Position numbers and translations under genes: made by a program. Of a stretch of 64,000 nucleotides of DNA, positions 36,810 to 48,044 are shown piece by piece (position 1 is the stretch's first letter; the number at the start of each line of letters is the position of its first letter). This stretch comes from Vandiemenella viatica (Eukaryota > Arthropoda > Insecta > Orthoptera > Morabidae), in NCBI GenBank assembly GCA_031002005.1, contig JARYHS010008074.1, positions 269,019,930 to 269,083,929 of the forward strand. Reading direction: 5' to 3'. The notes under the pieces were generated by a model. That model made no database searches and was not told the DNA's origin. It saw only the letters and a list, made by a program, of their open reading frames with translations.

Positions 36810-37571
36810 TTATACCGTCCTTTTACATCCCTGGAGTCTGGGTATTAGGATGTATGAATTTTCATTATGGATGGCAGACACCTTGAAAGGTCCTTCATAC
36901 AAAGGGTGGAACTTCTTTGTTTCCTCATCTATTTTGGAATATTTAGTGTGTGTTTGTATTAGTACTAAATCTCCGATATTATACTTGGTTGACTTGATTG
37001 AAGAGTCATGCCTAGTCTTGCGAGTCAGCGCTTTCCTGGCGAGTTCCGCAAGAGCTATTTTAATTTTGTTTTCATAGTTAATCTCTGTTCTTGGGAACTC
37101 AATGTATTCTGTGACAATGCGAGGAGGTGCTGTCTGAAACATTAATTAAAAAGGTGCGACTGACGTGGAGTCGTGGGGTAGGGTATTAATTGCATCCTCA
37201 ATGTTTTGCAGTTCATAAGCCCATAGTTTGTGATTCTCACTACAGTATGTGTGGAACCGTCGCCCTAGCTCCCGCATAATCCGCTCAACAGGGTTCCCCT
37301 GTGGATAATAATAAGATGTTTTTACTGTCTGAATTCCCAAATGTTTCAAACACTGTAACCATACTTTACACCTAAATTGCGGCCCATTATCTGAAAGTAT
37401 CCGTAAGGGTGGTCCTATTTGTGGTATGTATTGGTGAATGAGTTTATAACAAATGATTTCTGCACCATCTATTTTTGTAATGTTTAGGACCGCAAAGGTT
37501 TCCTGTACATTCTGTGGCATTCTACTAATTATGTCACTCTCTTGGAGGCTAGGCTCTGACTGCCTCAACAA
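36810..37571 (-). pseudogene. Ty3/Gypsy integrase, 5'-truncated and frameshifted
   Basis: From 37571 down: an integrase core with YIPQIGPPLRILSDNGPQF (second catalytic Asp in SDNG), then GIQTVKTSYYYPQGNPVERI (catalytic Glu in ER) and HKLWAYELQNIEDAINTLPH. After a frame change near 37145 the C-terminal region follows with YNIGDLVLIQTH and FHPLYEGPFKVSAIHNENSY, a G-D-V and EGPF-type chromatin/DNA-binding tail. The zinc-binding N-terminus, RT, RNase H, protease and gag are missing. No open frame follows before the polypurine tract. Confidence 0.85.
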
Positions 37572-37851
37572 TTACTTTTTTCCCAGTGTCTCCGCTCACA
37601 TCATTGCCTTGTGGTGAATATCAGCTTTAGAAATAATATACATGGCTTAATGCTGTCTTGCCACAAACACTCAGATTTTTCCTAAGTAGCAAACGGTGTG
37701 AAATACAAAGTGCTGCAAGTGGACACTCTCCCTCAACTTCTGTGCTCCTATCCAGTCACACATTTTACTTCCATATTATGTTTACTGCACATTTTTTCCT
37801 CATTAATACCAATTTTTTTATATTTATTGATAATGATATTTTTATTTGCAG

Positions 37852-38037
37852 TTGCCACAGCAGGGAAGTGCCTATCATGAATGCTCTGTTATTTTCTTCA
37901 CAGCAGGGCAATATAAGATTGATATTCAGTGTTTGTCACAAGAACAGTCTACACAAGAAAAAAGTGCTGCCTTTATTGATGTTGGGCACACATGGAAGTA
38001 TATACCTCCAGTTACTGTAACAGTATCAGATAGCTAG
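37852..38037 (+). CDS. TRAPPC9: TRAPPC9 terminal exon
   Basis: The acceptor TTTTTATTTGCAG precedes 61 codons and a TAG stop at 38035-38037. It reads LPQQGSAYHECSVIFFTAGQ, YKIDIQC, then HTWKYIPPVTVTVSDS. It joins the exon ending at 20661 in phase 0 across an intron of 17,190 bp. The cysteine-aromatic CSVIFF-TGQYKIDI pattern is the last beta-strand pair of the TRAPPC9/Trs120 C-terminal domain. The donor partner is inferred from phase and homology; no transcript was available to confirm it. Confidence 0.83.
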   Translation: MPQQGSAYHECSVIFFTAGQYKIDIQCLSQEQSTQEKSAAFIDVGHTWKYIPPVTVTVSDS

Positions 38038-38720
38038 TAAATACTTTTTTTATATTAAAAAATATATATATTTTTTTACATGTACAGTATTTTCAGGTTT
38101 CTGCCTCCAGTTGAGGTATTTATGTACAAAAATATTGTAATTTTATGAACGTGTAATTAATGTTGTTTTGTAGTTTTGTAAACAGGAGGCAATGAAAATG
38201 TTTTATTGCTATGTTCCTGTATTATTTTGTGCCATTGCTATCAATAGAAAATTGTGTAGTAAGGTTTCTTATTTTGGTTGTAAACTGAAAGAAGTTATGT
38301 GATATGTCAGATACTTGATATTCTGTAATCTTATCTATATAGAAGCAACTTCTTAAGTTATAAATTATGTTGACAAAGTATTTAAATATAAAGGAATAAC
38401 ATCAAGTGCCAAAATTTACAATGTTTGTTTATTTTAGTTTAAAATATGTATGTTAAAGCATTATGAAAAAAAACATTGTATTTTACATATTATGAATCCT
38501 TTTTTTATTAATTGCTGATTTATATATTGTATTATAACTGATGGTAATTTATAAAACTATGTATTACAAGAACTTCATTATATTCGAGTCTTTGCAACAG
38601 AAATTTCAATGCTATTTTATTATTATTAGCTACCTGTGATAGAACTTTTCCCATGGTGGCAACTTCCTTATGTAACCATTTTTGCATTAAATAAATTTTC
38701 ACTTAAAATTAATTCAATGT
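38038..38720 (+). other. Probable TRAPPC9 3' untranslated region
   Basis: AT-rich DNA after the stop codon with no coding signal. It ends with an AATAAA hexamer at 38690-38695, so a 3' UTR of about 0.65-0.7 kb is plausible. Earlier weak A-rich variants exist, so the true cleavage site is uncertain. Confidence 0.5.
38690..38695 (+). terminator. Candidate polyadenylation signal AATAAA for TRAPPC9
   Basis: Canonical hexamer about 650 bp after the stop codon, in TTGCATTAAATAAATTTTC. The downstream sequence is T-rich. It is chosen as a canonical hexamer at a reasonable distance; usage is unproven. Confidence 0.45.
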
Positions 38721-38889
38721 TTGAAATAACTCGATCATTATATACCTCAATAATTTATTCCAATCTCCGACTCATACTTAACAAATGAAAATTTACTCAC
38801 TCTCTTATGCATTGAATCAATTTTATTAAATGTCATATTAAGATAATGTTTCTTCCATGCAAAAACTCAGGGTTTTTTTTTTTTTTTTT

Positions 38890-38929
<40 letters not shown>

Positions 38930-39078
38930 GAGGTAATTTTTGTATTTGATATCTCAGAAACAGCTCTAATGCCATCTCGTAGAAGTTTCAGGTATGAATA
39001 AGCCTGCTGATGTTAATTAAGTTTCTCTTTGGTTAGAGCAAAGAATTCTTATATCTTTAAAGGAACAATTCTTGTGTA
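38721..39078. repeat. Homopolymer T/A block and one copy of a ~95-bp direct repeat
   Basis: A T-run then A-run (about 38872-38929) forms a simple palindrome. At 38953-39045 a segment (GCTCTAATGCCATCTCGTAG onward) is repeated in diverged form at 40421-40512, so this pair of direct repeats brackets the Helitron and RTE fragments between them. Their origin is not clear. Confidence 0.55.
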
Positions 39079-39860
39079 CTAGCTGACCCATATGATTATT
39101 TCGCACAGTATTGTGGTCAGTCACTGATTGGTAATATAATAATGTGGAAATAAGTAAACACAAGTATTATTTACTAATGAAAGGTATTTTATTTTGAAGA
39201 ATAGTAATAAATATCACTTTTACTGTATAAAGTTATAATTAAATACTACATGTTTAAGTGTAAAACATTTGAAAAGTAGATATTTTAAAAATAGATATTG
39301 CTTTGTCAGATGTGATTTTTTTTTTTTTTTTAAATAAAACTTCTGTAGTTTACAAACTTCTTTGAAAACAATGTTAGCAGTTATAATGTGATCATCATTT
39401 ACTATTTGACAATATGTGTCTTTAAAATAAACATAAATGTTACTAACTCTATGAACTCTTTAAAAGCCACATACAAATGTCCATAAGAAAAAACTGGTTC
39501 TGGTAAATACAATCCTATGCTTTCAACCATCTGTCCTTGTGTGATCATTATTGGGAATTGTTTTATTATCATTTGGAAAGTCATGGTTGGATCAGAAGTT
39601 ATAACATTAATGCAAAGTATGAGCATAATTTATCACAGTGAATGAATTTTACTGATGGTTATTCATCTAAGTGAATCGCCACTAATCTTGCATCATTAAT
39701 TAATCCCTGATTAGCATTAAGATTTCTATATAATGTAATAATAGCATTTTTCTTTAAAAGCAATTTGTGAGGTGGTAAATTTTCAGATGACCTCAGAAAT
39801 GGATCTAGTGATTTGGATGAAATTTCATATGTAGATAACATTTTGCTTTTGAAGTTTGTA
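39079..39860 (-). pseudogene. Helitron fragment with Pif1-like helicase C-terminus
   Basis: Minus-strand frames read SGLPPHKL-like sequence degraded to NLPPHKLLLKKNAIITLYRN and LNANQGLINDARL (39841-39659), then SDPTMTFQMIIKQFPIMITQGQ and IGLYLPEPVFSYGHLYVAF (39626-39402). These correspond to the LRN-N---GL-NGTRL motif and to the TINKSQGQT and PVFSHGQLYVA helicase motifs VI-adjacent region of Helitron RepHel proteins. The 3' end GGGTCAGCTAG|T is at 39079. The 5' end is cut off near 39860. Confidence 0.75.
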
Positions 39861-39894
39861 TTGCTATTAAAAAAAATAAAAATCTTAAATTTAG

Positions 39895-40427
39895 CATCTC
39901 AGAATAGCACTAGCAAAAAGAGCCTTCATGGAAAAGAGAAACCTTTTAGTTTGAAATATTGATCTAAGAATTAGAAAGAAATTTTTATAACTCTATGTGT
40001 GTAGCACAGCACTTTATAGTAGCGAAAAATGGACTTTATGAATACCGGAAAGAAAGAAAATTGAAGCATTTGAAATGTGGTGATACAGAAGAATGCCGAA
40101 AATTAAGTGGACTGACAAAGTAAGAAATAACAAGTTTTGTAAATGATGGGGGAAGAAAGAAGTTTGTGGAAGAAGCTTGCAGGAAGAAGAGACAGGCTGG
40201 TAGGTCATATTTTGAGACATGCTGGACTGGTTAATTTGCTGGTGGAGAGAACAGTCAACGATAAGAACTGTAGAGAAAGACAGAGCTTAGAATATATGAA
40301 GCAGATAATTGAGAACGTGGGTTGTAAGGGGTATGTAGAGATGAAGATTTTAGCACATGATAGGATGGGATGGAGGATTGCATCAAATCAGTCGAAGACT
40401 GACTACAAAAAAAAAAAAGGCTCTAAC
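39895..40427 (+). pseudogene. 3' end of an RTE-like LINE
   Basis: The + strand translation gives an RIALAKRAFMEKRNLLV-like start, LYSSEKWTL, PERKKIEAFEMW, YRRMPKIKWTDKV, then LVGHILRHAGLVNLLVERTV, YMKQIIENVGCKGYVEMK and MGWRIASNQSKTD, ending in a short poly(A) at 40407-40418. The same protein tail is found on the minus strand at 56762-57802. It is 5'-truncated with stops. Confidence 0.78.
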
Positions 40428-40519
40428 CTCATCTTGTAGACGTTTCACGTACCAGTAAGTCCACTGATGTTAGTTAAGCTTCTATTTGATTAGAGCAAGG
40501 AACTGTGAACTTCAAAATG

Positions 40520-41499
40520 CCTAGGAAACCTTCAAAAAGATGTTTATCTATAATCACACTTCACGCAAAATCTTGCATATGAATAGAAATAGAAAGATGC
40601 CAAGATCGGTCACCCAGGTAGTAGTATATTTGTGAAGTGCATAGTCTTGAGGAGCATAAATTTCATTACCTTAACTATATAAATGATCATTATTTTAGTT
40701 GATAATTGATTACCCATTACTAGTTGAAAAAATGCTGCTGTTAATCATGTTATTGAAATCAACAAAAACTTCAGCTTGAGGACTTTCTTCAAGTCAATAC
40801 ACACCTGTTATACTTTAAAGGAAAATTGATGATATGCAAAATTGCAGCTAGCAGTGAATGCTGACTACTGTAAAAAGGAACAGGTGAAGAAAATTAATCT
40901 AGTTGCATAATAATTATCCTTATGATGAAATGTGGGAAATATTACTAGAAATATTGATAGTATCAGAATTTTGAAATTGTATAAGTATAACCAAGTAAGT
41001 AGTTACAGCACCAGCAATCTGAAAGAGACAATAAACAGATTAGTTCTGATAACAGTCACAGCAAAACTGATGTAGGCAGTGAAGCTAAAGAAGGATAAGG
41101 AAATTTACATGAAACTTACAATGGATGAAGACAAAGGGGGCTCTCTGCCTTCATCTGTGGTAATTTAAAGGATATATTCCCTACAGATTAATTTTGTTTA
41201 GATAAAAAAGTTTCATTTGTAATTGAAAGTATCCCAATACTGGAATCAGTCAGTAACCAAAAGATCTTAATTTCAACACTGTATATTACTTCACATAGCT
41301 TATTCTATAATCTACTTGCTATTATTATTTTGGAAGGTATAAATAAAATACAAAGTAAAACAGATAATTCTCAGCTTCAAAAAAAATATAAAGTATCTTT
41401 CAATAGTACAGGAAAAATACGTTATTTTTATTTTATGTTTCCTTTTAAGAATTGATTACAGAATAATTGATACCAAGGAAAATGGGTTTTGGCAGTATA
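40520..41499. other. No gene recognised
   Basis: AT-rich DNA between the RTE tail and the CR1-like LINE. The last part may be the LINE's 5' untranslated region. No motif is supportable. Confidence 0.3.
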
Positions 41500-41636
41500 A
41501 GTAACAATGTATACAGAAAATGCCTCATCACTCACCAAAGATGAAGGCTTAGATGAGTAAAAAACATGTGGTGATAGTAATGTTCTTGCTACTTTATAAT
41601 TTGGTTGGAATGTACTAGAGGTATTTCGGAAAAAGC

Positions 41637-42358
41637 ATGTCTGGAAAGTGTGGCACCTGTTGCAGGATCATGAAGAATGGTAGGTGGTGCAGTGGGTGTA
41701 AGAAGGAGTTTCACGAGGGATGCAGTGGAGAGGGAAGGCAGGAAATAAATGAGGCTCTCCCATGGTTTTGTCCACTTTGCATTAGGGATGAAGGGATCAG
41801 GGAGATGGATGTAAGGATAATGGAGAAAGGCGAAAGAGTCAGGGCCCTTGAAGCTGAGCCTGTGGAGGTGAGGCCTATGGTGGAAAGGCCTGTGGAGGCA
41901 TCACCTGTGGGGGCACTGCCTGTAGGAGAAGAGGGAGATAACGATGGTTGGGAGCTGATAGGTTGTAGGGGGAAAATGGTAAACAGGAGGAAAAAGCCAG
42001 ACACTCCCGAAATTGTTGGGGAAAAATGGGTTTGACCTGTTACCAGAGTCAGGAAGGGAGGAGCCTCATGCAGATGTAGGAGTCGGTAAGATGCAACAGG
42101 CATTTAGGAATAGGGGCGTACAAGGAAACAAAATAGGAAGAAAAGGGTTCTGCTGCTAGGTAGCAGCCACGGGAGAGGTGTAGGCCCTCTCTTGCAGGAT
42201 CATCTGGGCTCCAGTTACCAGGTCACAAGTTTTTTTAAAACCTAGTGCAACTTTAGGTCAGGTAATAGAGGATATAGGTTCACTTTGTAGGAGTTTCACC
42301 AAGTGATAGTGATAGTGATAGTGGGAGGTGCTGGGAACAGTATCGATAGAAGTGCTAA
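41637..42358 (+). pseudogene. CR1-like LINE ORF1 (PHD-like zinc finger, esterase-like region), interrupted
   Basis: MSGKCGTCCRIMKNGRWCSG begins a cysteine-rich finger: C-X2-C, then C-X2-C and FHEGC, with a final PWFCPLC. A 132-codon frame ends at 42035. In a shifted frame (about 42139) a KRVLLLGSSHGRGVGPLLQD segment follows, resembling the start of the SGNH esterase domain found in CR1 ORF1 proteins, then VIVIVGGAGNSIDRSA just before the Helitron insertion. The same frame resumes at 45664 with VNKVLKEA. ORF1 proteins of this type bind the element's RNA. Confidence 0.72.
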
Positions 42359-43920
42359 TCCTATTATATAAAAAGCTAACATGTGGTCTGCTTACGTCGT
42401 CTATAGCTACTTCACGGATTGGCTACAGAACGGTCACGTGACAGACGTCACTCGCCAATCAACAGCCACCATATTGTATTCCTTCACTCATGTCGCGTTT
42501 TGTTTATTTACTACAGTTAGATGCAGAAAATCATATAAGAAGAAGAAGATTCAATATTTAAGCTATTTTATCTGCATCAGTGATAAGGACCATAACCTAA
42601 GAATTTTTTAGGCAGAAGGTTAGAAACAAAGAAGTTTATTAAAAACTAGGAGTAACGTACGTAATGCGAAATGTATTAGTCAAATAAATAACAGTTATCC
42701 GTTTTCGAAATTATAGTCCCCGTCATATGAAGTGAAATGCATTTATTTATTTTAAAATATTAACCAAATACTCTGATAATCTAACCAGAGTAACGTATTC
42801 ATATAACGAAAGATATAATTAAAAATAATTCTTTTCCTGAATAAATTCCTACTACCATTATAGATGATACCCTTAATATTTGATACATGTGTTAGCTATT
42901 AAATGCGATTTAAGATAACCTTTTTATTAGATTTAAATCATCAACTGTATAAGCCATGTGACACTCGCAATTCAACAACGATATTACTGCCGCAAAACAG
43001 CAGTGAGCGGAGATATTAGAAATACGGAGAGCAGGTGAAAAAAATTAATGCGAGGCAATTATATGTCACAAAGTTACAATTAGTACATTCCTTTAAATTT
43101 ACATATTGCTTTTTATTCATGTAAATGTAAGGAGAAGGGGATTTATTCTATGTTTACATTATATTACCTGTATCAGTTAGATGATGAGAAACAATGAAGT
43201 TAATTCAAAACTCAGAGAAATGTACGCATCGCGAAATATATCCACCCAGATAAATGACCGTTATTTGTTTTTGATATTATAGTAAAATTAAAGTAAAATG
43301 AATTTATTTAAATAAATCATAGTAAAATACCCCGATAATCTAACCACAGTATGGTACCCTTATCACGAAAATATCATTAAAAATGATTGATATTTGCTTT
43401 TCCATACAAGTTTTTCCAGAATAAATCCAGACTACCGCCATAGGTGCTGCCTGTCGTTATTCATATGAGGGTAATAAAAGCTATTTTTCGAATGCAACGT
43501 TGTGGAGGTTGTGGCTAAGTAGACCAGATTCGTAACTGAAACATTTTGTTGCAGCATAATTCGCTCTGAAATCAGTTTTACAAACCATTTAAACTTCTTT
43601 AATAAGCGCCATGTTACTGAACGTATTAATTAATGCGGGTGAAAGTAGTTCCATACCTATCGTGCTGAATTGTGCCTGGATCAGGAATAAAACTGATATT
43701 ACATGGACAGCAAAAGTTTTCGGGAATCCTAAATGGTTTTTAATTTTATTGGTTCTATACTTCCGTCGTCATTAATTCAGTAGAAGTTACTGCAATATTG
43801 CTATGTGAACAGCAAATCAAATATTTAGAACAGTACAAAATCAAAGAACTTATCATTACGTAATAACAATTCCGTGTAATTAAACCACTGCAAAAAAAGG
43901 AACTGCCAGAATATGGCTAG
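42359..43920 (+). mobile_element. Non-autonomous Helitron (family H1), first unit of a head-to-tail dimer
   Basis: It starts A|TCCTATTATATAAAAAGC and ends ATGGCTAG, directly joined to the TC of the second unit. Compared with unit 2 it lacks about 38 bp before the final CTAG, including the CCGTCATTTTTGACGG hairpin; only a weak GCCA-TGGC stem remains. Internally a block of roughly 0.6 kb occurs twice (around 42520-42790 and 43090-43380). No protein is encoded; the 76-codon open frame at its start is incidental. Confidence 0.78.
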
Positions 43921-45663
43921 TCCTATTATATAAAACGCTAACGTGGCGTCTGCGTGCGTCGTCTATAGCTGCTATTCCTATTGGCTGTAGAACGGCCAAT
44001 CATCAACCACCATATTACATTTGTACCACCATCTTTCTTTTCGTTTATTTACAGCTAGACGCAGAAATTCATATAAGGAGACGGAGATTCAATATTTACG
44101 CTATTTTATCTGTATCAGTTAGACGCAGAAATTCATGTAAGGAGAAGGAATATTTACGCTATTTTATCTGTATCTGTTATGAGGACTAAGTTAAACCATA
44201 ACCTAAGAATTTTTTTGGCAGAAGGTAAGATGCAATGAAGTTTATTAAAAACTAGGAGAAACGTACATAATGCGAAATGTATTAGTCACATAAATAACAG
44301 TTATCCGTTTTAGAAATTATAGTCCCCGTCATCTAAAGTGAAATGCATTATTTTATTTTAAAATCCTAACAAAATTCTCTGATAATCTAAGGAGAGTAAC
44401 GTATTCATATAACTAAAGATATCATTAAGGATGTCTTATTCGTTTCTCCTTATAAACTTTTCCATAATAAATTCCTACTACCATTATATATGATAGCCTT
44501 ACCCTTAGTTTTTGATACATGTGTTAGCAATTAAATGAGATTTAAGATAACTTTGTTATCAGATTTAAATCATCAAGGATATGACTATTTACTGTATAAA
44601 CGATGTGACACTCGCAATTCAACAACGATATTATTGCCGCAAAATAGCAGTGAGCAGTGATATTAGAAATACTGAGAGCAGAGGAAAAAAAAATGCCAGG
44701 CAATTATATGTCACAAAGTTACAATTAGTACGTTCGATTAAATTTACATATTGCTTTTTATTTATCTACGACAACCAGATGGAGAAATTAATGTAAGGAG
44801 AAGGGTTTTCATTATTTACGCTATTTTATCTGCCTCAGTTGTAAGCACCAGGTTAAACCGTAAACTAAGAATTTTTTGGCACATGATAAGAAACAATGAA
44901 GCTTATTAAAAATTCAGAGAATCGTACATACGTAATCGCGACATGTATCAGTCAAATAAATAACAGTTATTCGTTTTCGAAATTATAGTCTCCGTCATCT
45001 AACGTAAAATGCATTTATTTATGTCAGATCCTAACCAAGTGCTCTGATAATCTAACCAGAGTAACGTATTAATATAACGAAAGGTATAATTAAAAATGAT
45101 TCTTTTTCTTACAAGCTTTTTCAGAATGAATTCCTACTACCACCATAGCTAATATACCCATCATTATTCATATGAGGGTAATAGAAGCTATGATTTCCGA
45201 ACGCAATATTAGTGGAGGTTGTGGTTAAGTTTACCACAATCGCAACTAACACATTTTGTTACAGCATAATTCACTCTGAAATGAGTTTTACAAACCAATT
45301 AAACTGCTTTCATAAGCGCCATGTTACTAAAGATATCAATTAACGCGGGTAGAAGTAGTTTCATATTTAACGTGCTAAATTGTGCCTGGACCAGGAATAA
45401 AACTGATATTACATGGATAGCAAAAGTTTTTGGGATTCCTAATCTGATTTAATTTCATTGGTTCTTTACTTGCGGCGTCATTAATTCAGTAGAAGTTACT
45501 ACTATATGGCTATACAAACGGCTAATGAAATATGTAGAACATTGCAAAATCAAGGTCATTAGCATTATGTAATATCAGTTCCGTATAATTAACCAACTGC
45601 AAAAAAAAATGAACTGCCAGAATACTGCGTCCAAACCGTCATTTTTGACGGGCTCGAAGCTAG
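43921..45663 (+). mobile_element. Non-autonomous Helitron (family H1), second unit of the dimer
   Basis: It starts TCCTATTATATAAAACGC and ends with hairpin CCGTCATTTTTGACGG, then GCTCGAAG and CTAG|T. It is alignable with unit 1 over nearly the whole length (for example the GTAACGTATTCATATAAC and TCTGATAATCTAA blocks) but clearly diverged, so the two units either separated long ago or came from different source copies. The T after CTAG and the A before unit 1 reconstitute the uninterrupted LINE frame. Confidence 0.8.
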
Positions 45664-45960
45664 TTATAGTATAGAGAGTGAATAAAGTGTTGAAGGAGGC
45701 ATAGCACACTAGGGTGGAGCTTATGCAAGTCCTAAGTCACCATGGCCAGCCGCAATTGAACCACGCTGTGAGGTGGGTAAAGGTGGAAATGGAGGATCTG
45801 CTTGGTAACAGCATTAGTTCTGTCATGGGAGTTGTGCCTGTGGAGACCATTGATTGGGGGGTTACACTAGACATGGCCTACACCCAAATAGGAAAGGCAA
45901 GGGAATACTTTCTGAGTTGTTGGCTAGGGCTGTGAGGGAGCCCACTTCAAGTGGTGACGT
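45664..45960 (+). pseudogene. CR1-like ORF1, continuation after the Helitron dimer
   Basis: The frame continues from 42358: VNKVLKEA, then TRVELMQVLSHHGQPQLNHA and VRWVKVEMEDLL, with an in-frame stop within the first few codons and another after KEA. It is consistent with the C-terminal half of an esterase-like ORF1. After it a non-coding stretch leads to the endonuclease frame at 46122. Confidence 0.6.
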
Positions 45961-46121
45961 GGTTGGGACAGTGCCTTTTTTAGATTAATGGCTGCTGGTG
46001 AGGGGGTAAAAACAGGAAACCATAGGAATACTGAGCATAGATCCATAGTTAGAAAAATCAGTAATACTGAAGAAGTAGAAGAAGCTTTTGAAAAAATAAC
46101 AAAGACTACTACAGTTCACAG

Positions 46122-46997
46122 GTGTTTAAGGATCATGACCATGAATTACTTGGGGTAGACTTCTGGGGAAATAAAAAAGAAAAAGTAAGGGTGTTGGCTA
46201 CTTACTGTAGTGGAAAAACGAATGTTAAAGATGAGGCTCTTGGGGAGAAACTAAATTCATATTCAGAGATCAGAAGTGAGCACAGAATATTCAACATTGG
46301 GGGGGGGGGGGGGGAATTTGATCTACCAGGTGTCAACTGGGTAGGAAATAAGATTAATAACACAAAGAAACAAAGATTTGCAAATATCTTAGTAAGGGAA
46401 GAGGCTTTACACAGGTGGTTGAGCAGAAAACATGTTGGATATTTTCCTAATAATAACCTAATCTGGTGTCAAGTAACCGAAGGAATAAGTGATCATAATG
46501 CAGTACTGATGGATATAAGGGGATCCAGTAAACCAGTGGCCAGAATTGAAGGGGGAAATAGATACAGTTATAAAAAGGCACAAATCTTGAAACTGAAAAG
46601 ATGTTTCAGGGTTAATTTTACTAAATGGAAGAATGGCACAAGTTCAGTGGAGAAAAAGTGGGAAGGGTTCAAGGATATGATAACAAAAGGGTGAAGTAAT
46701 GTTTATTCCAAAACAGAGAATAAAGAGAAGTACAGAACCTTCATACTATAACAGGGAGGTGAGGAGGTTAAAGAGATTGGTGAGACGATAACATAACATA
46801 ACAGAGTTATGAAGCAGCAAGGTAGTAGGGAGGTCATGAAACAACTAGCAAAGTAATTAATAATGTCAAAGAAACTGGTTAAGGATGAGTTGATGAAGAA
46901 TATTATTGGTGCTGGGGGACCTCTGACTGATGCGTCTAGAAATTTTTATAGCTATATCATGAAACTGAGGTGAAGAGAGGGTATCGAGACAATTATA
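46122..46997 (+). pseudogene. CR1-like LINE ORF2, endonuclease domain and linker
   Basis: The frame contains VRVLATYCSG, a poly(G)-disturbed GDFNLPGVNW box (GGGGGEFDLPGVNW, 46299-46332) and VTEGISDHNAVLMDI, the SDH catalytic box of apurinic-like endonucleases. The poly(G) run replaces the usual catalytic GDF context. A stop occurs at 46693. A degraded linker (GA-GPLTDASRNFYSYIMKLR-like) continues to the Tc1 insertion at 46998. Confidence 0.72.
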
Positions 46998-48044
46998 CAC
47001 AGTGGGCACCTCTCAAAAACCAGAATAACCACCTTTGACAGAGCGGAGCGCGTGAGGCGTGCAGGAAGAGAGTCAGTTAGGTTTTTGAAGGTGTTCACTG
47101 GGATGTTGAGCCAAGCCGACTCCAGTGCCGTGGCCAGCTGCGCTAGATTATGTGGTTGGGGATCCATGGCACGAACAACCAGATCGAGGTGGTCCCACAG
47201 ATTCTCGATTGGTTTTTAATCCGGTGAGTTTGCTGGCCAGGGGAGTAAGGTAAACTCATCCTGGTGCTCTTCAAACCACGCACATACACTGCGAGCTGTA
47301 TGACACCTTGTATTGTCCTGCTGTTAGATGCCATCATTCTGAGGAAAAATTATTCGCATGTAGGGGTGGACATGGTCCGCATGGACAGATACGTACTTTT
47401 GCTGATTCATCGTACCTTCCACAATGATGAGTTCACCCAGTGAATGCCAGGTAAACATTCCCCAAATCATAATGCTCCCTCCTCCACCATGGATCCTTCC
47501 GGCAATTGTTGCAAGGTGTTTGCTTTCAGACGTTCCACGCCGTATGCAACAACGTCCATCTGTCCGATGGAGCATAAAATGTCATTCATCGGAAAAAGCC
47601 TCCTGTCGCCACTCTGTGGACGTCCAGTTGCGGTACTGGCGTGCAAATTCCAGCCTTCGTCGCCGATGAACAGCAGTCAGCATTAACCAGGCGTCTGCTG
47701 CGGAGCCCCATACGCAGCAACGTTCGCTGAACCGTTGTTGAGGATACACTCTTGGTAGCCCCTTGGTTCATCTGGGCAGTCAGTTGCTGAACAGTTGCAT
47801 GTCTATTTGCCCAAATGCATCTCCATAACCTTCGTTCGCCTCTGTCATCTATAGCCCGTGGTGCACCACATGTTCCACACCGCTGATTTTGAATAGTGCC
47901 ATTTTGCCATGCACGGTATACTTTCACCACGATGGCACGTGAACAGTTCACAAAATTAGCCGTTTCCGAAATGCTTCCACCCTTGGCCCGAAAACCAATA
48001 ATCATGCCCTTTTGGACGTCGGATAAATCGCTACGTTTCTGCAT
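46998..48044 (-). pseudogene. Tc1-type transposase, frameshifted
   Basis: From 48044 downward: MQKRSDLSDVQKGMIIGFRA and SISETANFVNCSRAIVVKVY (first helix-turn-helix), then VSSTTVQRTLLRMGLRSRRL (second helix-turn-helix). After frame changes near 47590: MLHRTDGRCCIRRGT, then GGGSIMIWGMFTWHSLGELI, HPYMRIIFPQNDGI and, near 47260-47190, the degraded PW-NSPDL region. A C-terminal block, DPQPHNLAQLATALESAWLN, is at 47166-47100. Order and spacing fit a DD34E Tc1 transposase; several frameshifts make it inactive. Confidence 0.85.

Noticed and set aside
41711..42103. 130-codon minus-strand frame opposite the LINE ORF1
   Set aside because: It is the mirror of the cysteine-rich ORF1 and rich in Ser/Pro/Thr, a typical shadow of a Glu/Gly-rich + strand frame.
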